From contig QVRM01002279.1 in assembly GCA_003439945.1 (NCBI GenBank), positions 160,849 to 224,848 on the forward strand: DNA of 64,000 bases, given 5' to 3'. Origin of the DNA: Dermanyssus gallinae. Taxonomy: Eukaryota > Arthropoda > Arachnida > Mesostigmata > Dermanyssidae. This document shows positions 24,300 through 36,239 of the stretch, piece after piece (the first letter of the stretch is position 1; each line of letters begins with the position of its first letter). The notes beneath the pieces were generated by a model that ran no database searches, was not told the origin of the DNA, and saw only the letters and a program-made list of their open reading frames with translations. A program made the position numbers and the translations under genes.

Positions 24300-24925
24300 A
24301 CCTTGTCTGCGTCGAGTCGCATCTGATAGGCTATTCAACGACGGTACCGCAGTATACGATGCACCGTGGTACCTTGGGTATCTTTTACCACATCTTATAC
24401 AGATTCATGTATCTGCAGGTGCATAAAATCCCCCGTCTCGCATAAAACGTGATGAAAGCCATGAACAGCGAAGCGCGTGAGAACGTGTCGATTCAATCGT
24501 CCGACCTATTTCCATGTTTCAGAGATGTTGTTCCATGTTTCAGCACCCGTGCTATAGAAATCAAGATCGATCTCCGCCATTTTCCCCTCCCAAGAGCTGA
24601 TAAATTGCGCGTAGGCCGGAGTGGAAGGGAGTTTGGCTATACGTTTTAGGTCCTCTATAAGCAACGGCGTGTCACATAGCAGATAAACGTATCTGTTCAG
24701 CGATGTACGATGCAGACCCAAAGCTCGCTTCAGGAATGCAGGCTTAATCCGCTCGAGCTTTTCGAATTGCGCCGACGAGAGATAATCCCAGATGATCTGT
24801 ATTCCGTAGGAGGCGACTGGCGCTACCGTCATGTTGAACAAAGCCAGCGTCGTACGTAGGGATAGACTCGAAGAAGTTCGTATACTAACACTTGCAACCA
24901 GCGCTCGGCGCGCTCTGTCCGTAGT
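24300..24925 (-). pseudogene. LINE 3' fragment: RT thumb and C-terminal region
   Basis: The minus frame reads LALFNMTVAPVASYGIQIIW, LERIKPAFLKRALGL, RYVYLLCDTPLLIEDL and ISSWEGK. Past a break it gives VLTRFAVHGFHHVLC. These are standard blocks after the RT palm in many non-LTR elements (F...hhP...YG...hW, LK..LG, ...VYL, GFHH.LC before the CCHC finger). The copy at 29200-29560 on plus has the equivalent VYLLDNTPLF, so both are one family. It is 5' truncated and the terminal finger is degraded. Confidence 0.7.
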
Positions 24926-25011
24926 GTGCTATGTTTGAAATCCGTATGGTAATGTCCAGTTGGAACGTTTGCATATGAAAACAGGTCGGTCTCAAATGTT
25001 TTATTGTATGG

Positions 25012-26155
25012 TTGTATTCCAACCATAGGTTATGCAGGGACACTCTGCTAAATACTTTAGACGATATATTGCCGAAATGTTCCTCTATCCCTGTCATTAT
25101 TATGGGCGATACAAGTGTAAACCTACTTTCGGTTCCGCAGCTATTAAATCTCATTTTTAGAGATTTCCCCCTTGTAGTGGATCGCATAACCAGAGCGACG
25201 AAATCGTGACGGGTACATGCAAAGATCACATTCCTGTTTTAAATTGCTCAACGTTCGCCAATATCTAGCCTGCGTTCTCGGAACTCTGCTCTTATCTGAT
25301 CATTACCCGTTTCTCTTATCTCTTTCTGACAACTGGGATGGCCCTAAACTCACGCAGAAGTCATAATAAGGCTAACATTGATTTTTTCTATGTCGCTCAC
25401 AAGATGTCTCATGATTAGCGGTTTATGATGCAGTCGATGTAAATTCGGCATTCGACGCTTTCAGTAATACCCTGCTTCTGAGAACGAAGGGTCATTTAAT
25501 CTGCGAACTTTCCTGCCTCTGGTAATTCAGCCAAGGTGGGTCAGTTTTCATTCTCTTCAGGTTTACGGCGGCTGCGTCGTAATAAAATGTACCGCAGACA
25601 TTATGATATAAATTTGGTGAACTCAAAAACCGCCTATTTAAAAAAGTCGTTGCCCCTACCTCTACGCAATCCGCGCTACGAGGACAGCATTTGATCTAAA
25701 TCGTTTTGATTTCGCGGCACAATTCAGTGGGCTTACCGTCCGCTTTATTAGTTGACGACGAAGAAGCCTTGGAAAACCCGGTCAAAATAGCAGACGAGCT
25801 AATCCGTAATTTTACAACATGGGCGTGCCTGCAAGGTTGTTGAAGCTAGCAACTCGATCGATTGCAGGACATCTGATTACCATTATACATTGTTCGTTTG
25901 CTTCTGGCAGGTTCCCAGCACGATCGAAATATGTGGCGATGTTTTCTTTATTTAAATAGAAAAAGGAGTAAAATCGCACTGCCAATTCAATCTCGATTGT
26001 TGAGTATATCTCAACGGTCATCAAGAAACTGGTGTTGGTTAGGCTAAATCGACATCTTAAGTTGATCAATTTCTTTTCATCTACCATGTTCGGTTTTCCC
26101 AGGTCTGTTCCAGATACTCGCTCAGCTGGGTTGCTTCGCACCGGCTGTTGTCTAG
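25012..26155 (+). pseudogene. CR1/Jockey-like LINE: endonuclease and first half of RT
   Basis: The endonuclease end is readable: IPVIIMGDTSVNLL (the GDFN motif altered to GDTS) with an ITRAT block, then DHYP-like residues near 25300. Next comes LVDDEEALENPVKIADELI, the usual IxNxxEIAxxF region. The RT begins VPARLLKLATRSIAGHLI and FASGRFPARSKYVAMFSLFK (IPA.hLK ... SL.sG.FP..WK.A.V.PhFKK), and reaches FGF at 26089-26097. Stops and frameshifts are frequent. The following GRST block resumes only at 26735, so the copy is split by a later insertion. Confidence 0.7.
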
Positions 26156-26159
26156 TTTA

Positions 26160-26734
26160 GGTCCTATCTCTCAAGATGGAGACAGACGGTACAAGTTCTT
26201 CTTACGTACTTCTCCATCCTGGTCTTCACGTGTCACGACCAATTTCAAACCTATATGGTGCGGCTTGACAAGTCGCAGGTAGACTCGTGCACACTCTGCA
26301 CGTCGGGGCAGCCGGACGACGTTGACCATACAGTCTCGTCCTGCTCCGCCCTGGCCCAGATCCGCAGATGCTCGACGTATTGCTACGCAAGGATATCGAC
26401 ACGGTTGTCGGTCACATGATGAAAGATGCCGCCGCAAGGGGCGGCAGGCGTTTATTTCATAGACGCTTTTATGCGTGAGAAGACACGCTCGCCGCGCGCG
26501 CTACGGAGGCACGCAGGCGCCATTAAGTGATCGAGAGGAGAGTGGCCCGCATGGGGCTATGGCAACCCAGCGCTCCGTAAAGGTTCGTGAGCTCCATGAC
26601 GTAAACTCCGTGACGAGATTCATGAGAGCCAGTGCAGCATGGGGCTCTCCTCCCGTGCAGTACCACACATTTCCGAACTCTGGGGGGGGGAGAGGTTTTT
26701 ATTGGGTGAAAGTCCCACACTAGGTTCTGATGGT
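26160..26734 (+). mobile_element. LINE 3' fragment nested inside another LINE
   Basis: The plus frame reads FQTYMVRLDKSQVDSCTLC, DDVDHTVSSC and ALAQIR: the C-terminal zinc-binding end of an R1/LOA-like polyprotein, related to 12130-12345. It is followed by about 290 bases of untranslated sequence with a G9 run and GTGAAAGTCCCACAC near its end. It separates the two halves of the CR1/Jockey-like RT (FGF at 26089, STDSALAF at 26737). CCAGATACTCG (26110) and CCAGTACCGAT (26737) may be a decayed target-site duplication, but this is weak. Confidence 0.6.
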
Positions 26735-27320
26735 TGCCAGTACCGATAGTGCATTGGCGTTTTCAAAAACCTTATATGAGGAAAAAAATGCTACGAGCTA
26801 GTCAAATAGGGTTCCTGTTGAAGCAGGTTGATTTTCGGACTTTTTATGTTTTTATCTTTCTGAATTTTATTCAAACAAGCGTTCAGGCTCTAAACCTTGG
26901 TTCTGCTATAGCGTTTGCGAATGACACGACGCTACAGTTAAGAATCAAATTTCGGTACTTTGATACATTTTTGCACCAGTCGCTTTTAAATGTTTACAAT
27001 ACAAGTAGCATGTTAAATACTTTTAGACTGATTGCCAATGCCATTGTCAATTTCATATATTTTCCTTCATCTTCGAGGCTACTGGCTTACCTAACAATCT
27101 GCTTTTCAAGATACGAAACATTGAGTTCTCGCAGACCGTTAAGCACCTAGGCTCATTTTCTAGAAAAACATAAAGGTGCACCCCACCTAGATTATATAGC
27201 ACCTAAGTCCTGTGGTGTAATATCTGCGCTGCGTAGAATGAAATTGATTGGTGTCCCCAGAGATATTTTAGTTCTCGTGCAATGATGGTTTTTGCCGTTC
27301 AAATCGGCAGAGTGGGGTCG
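26735..27320 (+). pseudogene. second half of the interrupted CR1/Jockey-like LINE RT
   Basis: The frame resumes with STDSALAFSKTLYEE, the block that normally follows GFRxGR. A shifted frame gives the motif C region GSAIAFANDTTLQLR, in which the first YADD Asp is Asn (FAND). An N-x-K-like segment follows. Further frames give KSCGVISALRRMKLIGVP, the LRR-like thumb helix seen after ...SR.hG.h..hR. It belongs with 25012-26155. Confidence 0.65.
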
Positions 27321-27324
27321 TATT

Positions 27325-27390
27325 TTTGTCGGCTTCGATAAAATAGATTGCCATTGACTTCGGAATTAGGTTCGATACCCAAGTCGAGAC
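27325..27390 (+). mobile_element. possible tRNA-derived SINE head
   Basis: GGCTTCGAT...GATTGCC...AGGTTCGATACCC resembles the A box, spacer and B box of the SINE at 11035 (GATTGCCTTG is also shared in part). The B box GGTTCGATACC is good. The body was not identified. Confidence 0.4.
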
Positions 27391-28090
27391 GTTTCCTTAT
27401 TTGTTTTTAATAACGTTTTCATCAACGGCAGTCATGCTGCGATGTCGGGTGAGGCCAATCGGAGTAAAGCCCTGGATAGCCTAGCAATATCTTGGCCGCG
27501 GTGCAATTCGCGTGTGGTCGGTAACACCGTGTCGTGAAACGGGCCAGCTTTTGCTAAACATGTAGATGCCTCGAGCTCTAGCTGGACGATAGATGCATCG
27601 TGAAAAGTAGTGGTGAATTGCCTTCGGGTATTGCCAGGCTACCAGCCGCGCCAGACGCTCCCCTAGAAGCAATACTGCCTCTGGCACCAAACGGAGAAAG
27701 TGTTCGCTTTCCAAGACAGGGAACGACAGACAGCCGGAGACTCACCCTAAAGATGGCTTTTCTGTAGTGATCTCACGCACAGTGAAGAGTGCAATTTCTC
27801 GCGAGCAGCATCAATTAGAGAAACTCAGGAGCGACATCTCATTGGGACCTCTCAGTATCTTCAAGGTTATTATCCGCAACAGCTGCCCAGACGGTTCAAC
27901 ATAACAGGACGGTCAGGATGAACAACTCTCTCTTTCGGAGCAGAGGCCGGCCGCAGGGTCGTCAGAGACACTAAGGATCGGAGTGGGTTCGCGAGGGCGC
28001 AGCTATGTTAGCGCGTCTCAGTCCAGACCCCTGGAGTGACGCGAACAGCTTGGTGCTAAGCAAAAACTGAGCATTTGAACCTTTCGTTGC
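27391..28090. other. no gene recognised
   Basis: I see nothing supportable in this stretch. Confidence 0.35.
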
Positions 28091-29590
28091 CGGGGTTGTA
28101 CTTCTGTGTGTCCGTGTTCAACCATAATAGAGTCAAAGACATAGCCACGGTTGTTGCCGAAAATGACACTATCGCTCTTTGAGGACCCCGTATCAACCTG
28201 GTTGCAGCCTATGCGTGACCTGCAAAGAATGGGGAAAACTGCAACCTCCCACTTGTGACGGACCTCAAGGTAGAACGTGCCCCTGCCCCTCCCTTGTGCC
28301 TTGGAAAAATCCCTTGTCGATTCAACTAGATGTTGAAAAGCTTCTGGAACGGGCCCACGATGTGTTGTTGCCTGTGCCACACATCATCGATATTAAGGGT
28401 TACGCAAGTATCCTCGTCGATTTTGTCCGGTCGGCTATCCATCGCGTCCACCCAAAACGACACAAGCGTGGTTCAATTATTATTGTCATCTGGCTCAGTC
28501 AACGCAGAATGCCCAAAGACCACTCGGTAAAGTGCGTCCGGCGATATAAACTCTCTTTGTGGCCTTTAAGCCCCTAAAATTATCGCTAAAGGCGAAGGCA
28601 ACTCGACAGCACCTACGTCTTAACGCGGTACTCGAAGAAAGTTCTCTGCTGTAAGCTGCTTTTCATTCTAATCACGAAACGACTAAGCTCCTTCTTGTAG
28701 AATAAAGGTGCGATTCCCGAGAAGCTGCACTGGTTCTGCAGGAATCGCTCTTCGACCTCAGTCTGTAAAATTATTCTTAAAGGTATCAAAAGAGCCCTGG
28801 TCAAGCCACGGCAGTATATACACGCCGTGTTCGAGGACTTCAAAGCTGCCTTTGACACTGCACTTGGAGACCTTATTCTAAGTAGTCTAGCGATCGTAGG
28901 TGTTCCTACGCACACTTAATCTCGTAGCCACATTACGGAAAGAGAACCACATGGGTTTCGGAATTGCCCCCAATTCCTAGAACAACCGGTGTTGCGCAAG
29001 GCGCATAAAAAGAGAAAGCACGCTTTTATTTTCGGTTCCTCTCAAGACCACCTGAACGATTTCGCGGGTTCCGAGCTCTCAATCCCGACACTTGCTGCTT
29101 AACAACAGCCATTTGCCTTTTTAATCTAGAAGTGGTCTCAGTCGTCACTTTTAGAGTCGGGGCAATCTGGGGGGACCTCAATGTGGAGAATTTTAGCCAC
29201 GTCAAACCTTTCTGCGCAAAACCGCCTCGTGTACCTTCTCGACAACACCCCTCTATTTAGCAAGAACCTCAGACAGCGGTTCGTTTCCCGGCTACGATCA
29301 CGCCTTTTGCAAATCTCTGCGCGCCTGACAGCTTAAGTTTCCCAACTTCGAGATTGAATTACTTAGTGCGGAAGCCAACCTAAGCGAGACGTGGAAGGAA
29401 GTTGTTCATCCAAACCCAGCCACATTGTAACTCGTTTTCTAGCGGACGGCTTCCTTAACGTCCTTTGTTCATAATCCAACTTCCACGAGCGCGGTTACGG
29501 CTGTATATGTCGACGATGTGGTTCAGACTGTGGCAGATGTCTGTTGCCCTCTTATGCTCTATCTGGGAAGCTTGGCCCGTTGAGGGAAAT
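28091..29590 (+). pseudogene. degenerate non-LTR retrotransposon with RT and CCHC end
   Basis: The order is consistent with one plus-strand LINE. RINLVAAYA near 28190 may be endonuclease. RT motif A is clear as YIHAVFEDFKAAFD (28818-28860) with both Asp kept, then GVPTHT. Motif B is reduced to TTGVAQG (28985-29002). The post-palm VYLLDNTPLF lies near 29230, ANLSETWKEV near 29385, and the terminal finger CICRRCGSDCGRC near 29495. Many stops are present. Motif C was not found and is probably deleted with other sequence between 29040 and 29200. Confidence 0.65.
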
Positions 29591-31818
29591 CATCTGTGAT
29601 TCCATAACTTTATAATATTCGCAGCTGATCAGAATCATCAGAATTGTAAATATAGCGGGTACTCACTGTACTTATTTGTATACGAGACCAATAAACTGTT
29701 AAGACTGTTTTCCAGCTGGCTGGCTGGTGGACATGAAAGCAACCGACCTTGCTCAGAGCCTACGACCCATGTGGCAACTTCTAGCGTAAACGAGCGTCTG
29801 GCATTTGACTGCATAGCTGGAGTATCCCTGATGCTATGCCCAACAACTAATCATTTTCGCTTACACAACAGTTGTAGGAACTTTTAGGAGGTAGAGTCTT
29901 AAGTAAGTAGTATGTTCGCCAAGTTAATCCGAGAATCAATGTATTCGTCTTGTTGCATGCAAATTTCGCAATACACATATTCTACACCGGCGTACGGCGA
30001 ATATCATACGCACGTCGCTGTCAACGTGTCACGCATGCAATCACATGCGCCGCCCGATTTGCTCGAGCTTAAGGGTTCTTCTCGTCGTCTTTTATCACAT
30101 TCCCCGAATTCGGAGTCGGCTAACAACATCCAGGCGAAGATACTTACTTGTACGTGTGGCGAAACTTGCGGCTGGTGGCATTTCTGCAGCAGCAGCAGCA
30201 GCAGCAGCTGGCTTGTGTTGTTTTATGTACGTGCTGGTCTAAGCGCCGCAGTAGTGCTCCCAGTCGCATTTCCTTCTTGTCTGCTTCGTCATCCTGCTCG
30301 GTCGGCGCACCGGAGATCAGCGATAATAGAATGCAAATTGTTACGGTGAGAGAGCTTGTTCTTTGAAGAGCGAATTGTGCGGTGTCTTTCTTCTTTCTGC
30401 GAGGAGGAGGAGGAGGAGGAACTGACGCTAATCGAGCTGAAGTTTTCTCGCCTCGTATGCGCTGCATGACGGATAACCTTCTGGTAACGGTGCGGCAATG
30501 GCGGCGGAGGCGACGCGCGCTATCCCGATGCTCAGCCTCGGCGGCCCGTAGTTTCCGGAGAAACATGCCCAACAACAGTGCTTAGCCAAATGATGATGGT
30601 CATCTAGGGACTTGACGTCATCATGACGTCTGACGAGCACAGGAACCGCGCGAAAGCTGTGCGCTTTTCCTCACCCCCCCCCCACCCCCCAGGCTGATCT
30701 CTCTGTTGCTCTTTGTGTTTCTCAACCTGCCTCTTTGTACCTTTTCTTTTTCTCTATCTTTCTGTGTCACTCACATTCTTCTTGTGTCTCTCTCATTCTT
30801 TCCGTCCGTGTCTCCCTCAAAAACTTCGTTGGGGAATCTCTTTTCACGCTGACCGGATGGATACCGACCGCTGCAGTGCCCGTGTCTTTCGTCTGTCTAC
30901 CTTCTGCCTACAGCGGCAGCAATGCTGAGAACGCTGTGCGTCTGCGCTGAGAATCACCGTGATCATTCTGATAACGAGAACGTACACTCAAGCTAACTAG
31001 CCGCTGGTCAATGCCCTCCACGCAATGCATAGCTAGGTTCCAAACACGTATTTGTATTTATACTGGTTTTACTGACGTTGCTATGACCTCTACTGCCACA
31101 ACCTACTACTAGAAACACTCTACTGTTTTTTGCCGGCCGTACATCGGCATACGACCGGCAAAGATGTTTGTTTGTGTACAGCTATTTGTGTGTGTGTATA
31201 AGCCGCAATAGGCTGATATTGGAAACAAGCACGGCGCGTGGATAGGAGGAAAGAAAACCTAATGGCAACCATTACACTACATATGGATGCATTAAAGTAA
31301 TCCTACATATTCGCAATTGGCAAAATTTACCCAACCTTTATCCTTTACTACGGCCGAGCTAAGTAGCAAAAGCGCTAAACATGTCTGTATGTAAACGTTC
31401 ATATGTTCCGCCGCAGCCTAATGGAACACTGAGTCTCTCAAGTTGTTGATGTCGCGTCGGAGAACTGCCCGAGCAAATCACATTTTGATGGTAATGAATG
31501 GCGCTTTAGTTTTACTTGTTCAAACACTAAGTTAGCGGATGGAAGAACATCTGTCTTAATGTTGAGCAAGCAAGCACCTCAAGCGCAGGCGTCTCAACCT
31601 GTTCATTGTGCTTTTTCTTTCAGTTTTAACACTGTACTACTACTACGTGATGTGGGCACATTTATGTAAAGGAGCGGTTTACAACAGCGACTGTGAGCAT
31701 CAGGGCTTAGCAGGGCTTAACGCAACGAATGTCGTTGCAGAGCGAGCGGATTTGAATAGGCCTGTGCTACAATAGCGGCAGCCTGCGGAGAAACGAGGCA
31801 AAAACCTTCTTCCGACAG
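29591..31818. other. no gene recognised; (CAG)n, (GGA)n, poly-C
   Basis: Low-complexity features are (CAG)7-type at 30186-30209, (GGA)n at 30403-30420, a C run at 30674-30690 and a CT-rich stretch at 30690-30830. Frames on both strands overlap and none has a domain. Confidence 0.4.
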
Positions 31819-33345
31819 GTGACAAAATTATCTCACAATACGATGTCGAGTCAGCGGGCAGCAGTGCTACGGACATGTGGTGAGTGTTTACTAAAGCGGG
31901 AGTTGCTCGCTAGGAGAGACCGACAAGAGGCTGCATCGAGGACGACGGATGAAAATACGCGAGTAACGACTCGAAAGTACAGAGAACACGAAGCGAACTC
32001 TCGTGGAAAGACGACGACAATACGGAGGTGGTCGTATACTTATTGTCTTACCCTTACCTTGAGCTAGTCAGCATGACACACGTCAACGGAGTGTACTTGT
32101 AGCCTTCGCGGTAGATACAGGAACGGCGGCGGTCACGCTAGTCAATCAGAACCGTGTACGTAGGGGGAAACTCCCGGTACGGGGAAGGCTAGGGTAACAA
32201 AAGTTAAGAAGTTGCCGGTTGCAATACAGGACAAGATTAAGCAGGAGTTGGAACGCAATGGCGTGATCGAGGCTTGAGAAAGGCTTTAAAGTGGGTCTCA
32301 ATTTCTTCGGATATATAATACCCACAAACAGTGTAAGTCTTTGCCGGGGGGAAATCTGCAGGTACGGTCGTAAATGACATGGAGCAACCGTCACATGTGT
32401 ACCAGGTTAGGTCAGTTTTAGGCGAATAGTGGATTTTTACATTAGTGGCATAGCCAAATTACGGTCAATGGAGCCAATGTGACGATTGATTAGAAAAAAC
32501 GTAGCACTCCGTTTGGGGGGATCAAGCGACGGCAGCATTTAAGTCACCTTAAACATTGTGTGTGTAATTGGGTAAACCTCATTAGCAATATAGGATCCCG
32601 TCAAGCCAAGACTAGTAGCGGCCAACGCATCGGACACAGGAATCAGAGCAGTGCTTCTGCAGGTAGGCTGAGCGCAAAAGGCCCCGGTGATCTACGCGTC
32701 GGCAACACTCAGCCAGGCGCAACAGAAATACTCTAAAAGCCAAAAAAAGAGTGTTAGCATGTGCTTTTGCCGTTGAGAAATGGTATGCGTATCTTTGCTG
32801 AGGGCGGTTCTAGTTACAAAGCGACCACCAAGCGTTGGCAGCAATGATGGGAGCCGGATAAAAAGCGAACATGTGGGCAGAAAGGCTTCGAAGCTATTAC
32901 TGTAAATTCGAAAGGAACGTAGGCAAGCAGACTCAACGGAATGTGCCGGAAATGCTGTCGAGACTGCAGTTAGCTACGCCGTTTGAATAGAGTAAGAATA
33001 CGGGGAAAAGTCCACCTCGTAGAGATGGATGAAAAATGCAGCCAAAACCTAGAAACTGACATCTAGTTGACTGTTCAAGAGCGGACAAAAAATGGAGGTA
33101 ATAAAAAAAATGACTAAAACACTGAAGACCAAAATCACTGCATTGGACAGCCTTTTGGTCAGCACACGAAACGGCAAACCATGGCGTCACTGTGCACCAT
33201 TCAACAGATGAAAGACATTTACTGATGGCCGAAGATGAATTGAGACACAGGGGTGGCGATATACGAGTGCATATTATCTCGAATGGCGGACCGGACAGCC
33301 ATGCCCATTAAAACGTCAGTTCAAGTGCCACGAAGGCCATAGGGT
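31819..33345 (+). pseudogene. Ty3/Gypsy-type LTR retrotransposon pol remnant
   Basis: Retropepsin is seen as AFAVDTGTAAVTLVNQ (near 32100). The RT entry is LPVAIQDKIKQELERNGVIE (32217-32275), a segment usual at the start of Gypsy RT. RNase H is seen as PVIYASATLSQAQQKYS near 32690, then DHQALAAMMGAG and WAERLRSYYCKFE. A tail at about 32940-32980 gives MLSRLQLATP. The order protease-RT-RNase H on one strand is diagnostic of Gypsy pol. Stops and frameshifts interrupt every part, the central RT (the YVDD region) is unreadable, and no LTRs were seen. The 31819-32067 frame may be the end of gag. Confidence 0.75.
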
Positions 33346-34104
33346 TAGAAATCCAAATGCAGTTAGTCACACTGTATTTATTAAAAAATCTTTTGATTAA
33401 TTATAAGTATTGCTAGAGTACATATAGTTACTCTAAAGAAAGCACACAGTCTGACAAGGTCCTTTGCTATCATGTTGGTGAAATATGGGAAGTATTGTTT
33501 AATTTGCATTCCAGGAGCTTCTATTTACAACCTATACCGCCACGATAAACAAGGTATGTTTAATGTGGAGAACAATATAATATTGGAAAAATAAAAACTA
33601 GATTTTAGGTGTCATGTCCTTATTGCAACGCGGAATCTGTGATCAAGCCACGCTTGACTTTAAATAATGCATGTAACATCATCCCCAGACAAAAAAACAC
33701 TTCGTCATAATTTTCGTCAACATGTTTCCTCTAAATGAGATACCAATGGTTACTTACAATTCATACGTTCAGCTAGCGTCAAAGGTCACCTCCCGCCGAT
33801 AAAAGTTTACAATACGTTTTACCTTCATTTCATTGACCTCCGTATTATAAATTAAAATTGACGAAGCAAAAACATCACCAGAAGTTATTGAAATTAACTT
33901 TATTTTCCTTTAGTTTATTAGCTTATATTTTTAGGGGGAACAATTTTTTTCTTAAGAACGTATACACCGGATAAAATAAATGAATGCCTCACGTATCATC
34001 CAGGCTCAAGCGTGTTCAGTCTAGCAGAACTTCACGCACAGAGGCGGCGTTACCCCGCTGAGTGGCCAGCAATAGTCTCTGGTGCAGGCAATCGACAGCT
34101 CTTG
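33346..34104. other. no gene recognised, AT-rich
   Basis: I see nothing supportable in this stretch. Confidence 0.4.
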
Positions 34105-35215
34105 TAACCCTTGCTGACTCGTTAAATAAGTTTTACATCTTCGGGCCAGGTCCCCCAGAGTCTCAAATGCCAGCAGGTGGAAGTCTTGGGGGTAGGTAAT
34201 ACTGGCATACTTTTAGCACTTATTGGCCTCCGCCAACATAGACGCGCGACCAGCATGTTCCGCTCTCGCACTGGCCATAAAACGGGCCAATGAGTCAATA
34301 ATGGTTGCATGCCATATCAGCATGCAATCCATCTTGAAGGACGGTGATGTCCGCCCGGTGTCTTGCCCCCATCCTGGCTTTGACAATCGTAGTGGGGGCT
34401 TGCTCGAGGAGATGCGCAAATGTCTTCTCCTGGAGTGTCATCAACCAGCCTTTTTGGGAAGGGTATGGCACCGTGTGTGTGTATGACACCTCACAGGGAG
34501 ACTAATCTCTCGTATAAGGGTGCGACTATCTCTCGTGAGAATGTAACTATTTATCTGTGTCGTCCAACAAACGTTTGGTCTGTTCCAACACCTGGGATAT
34601 AAAGGAGACTATGGCAGGACCAGCCAACGCTAAAGCGTTAGGCATTCCCAGTGCACCTAAGGATATAAGAAACAAGCCTGCAAACCTGCATCGGGTGAGA
34701 GGCGTACGTTGAAGAGCACCTCCAGTGATTTAAAGGTCTACTTGCTGAAGGCTCAAAGGTCCTCGGTCATGTCGAAACAATTTGCCGCTTTAAGCAAGGA
34801 GGGGGAATTTGGCGCCCGTGACGTAAACCTCGCATTTCCAGGGGTTTACGGATAGACCACTCACCTTCTTGAAAAGGACTCTGTGAATATCACCGATTAC
34901 CGTGGCTAGGTCACCTCCAAGCATACAGGCATGTATATGAGACTGTACGGAGTCGATCAAATTCTCTATGCATAAACAGAACAAGGGCGGACCTAAAGGG
35001 TCTTCTTGTTGAAGGCCGGACTGCGAAGATATATTGGTGTGTGGCAAGTCCAAGTGCGACGGTTGTACCTGGTAAAACATTTCACCGCGTTTAGCAGGTG
35101 GTCTCTTCAGACACTCTTAAATGCATTACTAAAATCTAGCTTAACCAGAATGGTCGGGCCACTGCGAGAGTTTAGAAAGGCGCGGGAGGTGTAAATTTGA
35201 ATTCCGTACCGCGAG
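34105..35215 (-). pseudogene. LINE with RT and restriction-like endonuclease, minus strand
   Basis: From the 5' end, RT motif A is ILVKLDFSNAFKSV followed by a stop and RDHLL. Motif B is SGLQQEDPLGPPLFCL. A motif C region has lost YLDD but keeps MLGGDLATV. NPWKCEV follows. Downstream (34490-34119) come MLIWHATIIDSLARF, AEHAGRASMLAEANKC and HLLAFETLG. These match the PD...W..hIWDAT.hDTLA, AA.LAE..K and hAFETLG blocks of C-terminal PD-(D/E)xK-like endonuclease domains in RLE-type non-LTR elements. The PD is reduced to QDTG and the Asp of WDAT is His. It is inactive. Confidence 0.7.
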
Positions 35216-35334
35216 TAGTTGCAAAACCCAACTAATGAGGACCAATTGCCGTTAATATTTTAACTTTGTTGGCAGCGCGCCCTGTTTTTCAAGCCAATCT
35301 CCGAGTATGCTAGACGAGTATGCTATAGCGGGGA

Positions 35335-35800
35335 GTGCCATCTTTCCTTTTAAAAGCTAATAGTCGTGCTCCGAATATAATAGGTTGTCGACCGGATGGC
35401 TTTAGCAACCGGGACTGGGACCGTAATCGGCCACTGGATTGGGACGTCACTGTCTCCGACACGTACGCACTTGGCTATCGTGCACTAGTCAGCCACACCA
35501 TTCACCAACGAGAGATGCACAAACGGCGCCTATACGCGCATCTTCTTGAGGGCCACGTTGTTATGGCGTTCGGCTTCGAGTCATCGGGCGTTTGGGGCAA
35601 AGATGCACTCAAACTGACAAAACGGCTTGGGATAAAGCTCCTTGAGGCCACAGCGAAGCCAAGATCGACCGCCTTCCTCCGACAGAGGGTGTCATTGGAA
35701 CTACAGAGAGGCAACGTCAAGATGATGTTGAGTGGTCACCGACACTCGAGCAATAATAATAATATAGGCAATGTTGTAGATGTTATATTATTATATTAGT
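35335..35800 (+). pseudogene. restriction-like endonuclease end of a LINE, plus strand
   Basis: An open frame of 154 codons carries CRPDGF, then DWDVTVSDTYA, KLLEATAKPRS and FLRQRVSLELQRGNVKMML. RPD followed 15 residues later by Asp fits the RPD...D catalytic pattern of R2/NeSL-group endonucleases; the clade is inferred. The CCHC finger that precedes it at 42170-42240 is missing here, so the copy is 5' truncated. It lies head to head with the minus-strand copy at 34105-35215, only about 120 bases away. The frame ends in Asn residues from (AAT)4. Confidence 0.7.
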
Positions 35801-36239
35801 AATTGTGATACATGCACATAATATAATAATAACCCCTTGTTCAAATTATTATTTTTATTATTATTATTAGTTAATCAAGCTTTAAGTTATAACAAATAAT
35901 ATCATACGTCGATCAAGTCACGTATGCGAACTCAGCAGCCCTGTCAACGGGCTACTTGGTGTTATCTCTAAAGGTGGCCTGCTGTAGCGTTGATGAAAAC
36001 AGTGCACGGCAAGTCTTACGGTTGGATGCCTGTCCATTAGTTTTTCTCCCGTTTTACGTATATTGACCTGAAGAACATACTTAAGTTAAACTGTGTTATA
36101 TCATAAATGTTGCTGTTCACGGATGGTCGTGCATTTTATCCGACTTTTGGCAAATAACGGATCAATATCTACGAAATATATTTTCATCAGATTGGACCAT
36201 TTTATCTGAACACTATATCGGTAGTCGTTCAGTAGAGCC
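35801..36239. other. no gene; AT-rich with (TTA) runs
   Basis: (TTA) runs near 35850-35870 may be the tail of the LINE at 35335. Nothing else was seen. Confidence 0.4.

Noticed and set aside
27481..28580. Possible complete endonuclease domain upstream of the 28.8-kb RT
   Set aside because: Only a short INLVAAYA string resembles it; the GDFN and SDH motifs were not found, so no separate call was made.
34105..35800. Single LINE with 5' inversion (twin priming)
   Set aside because: Both the minus and plus segments contain the nuclease domain, so one element cannot supply both.
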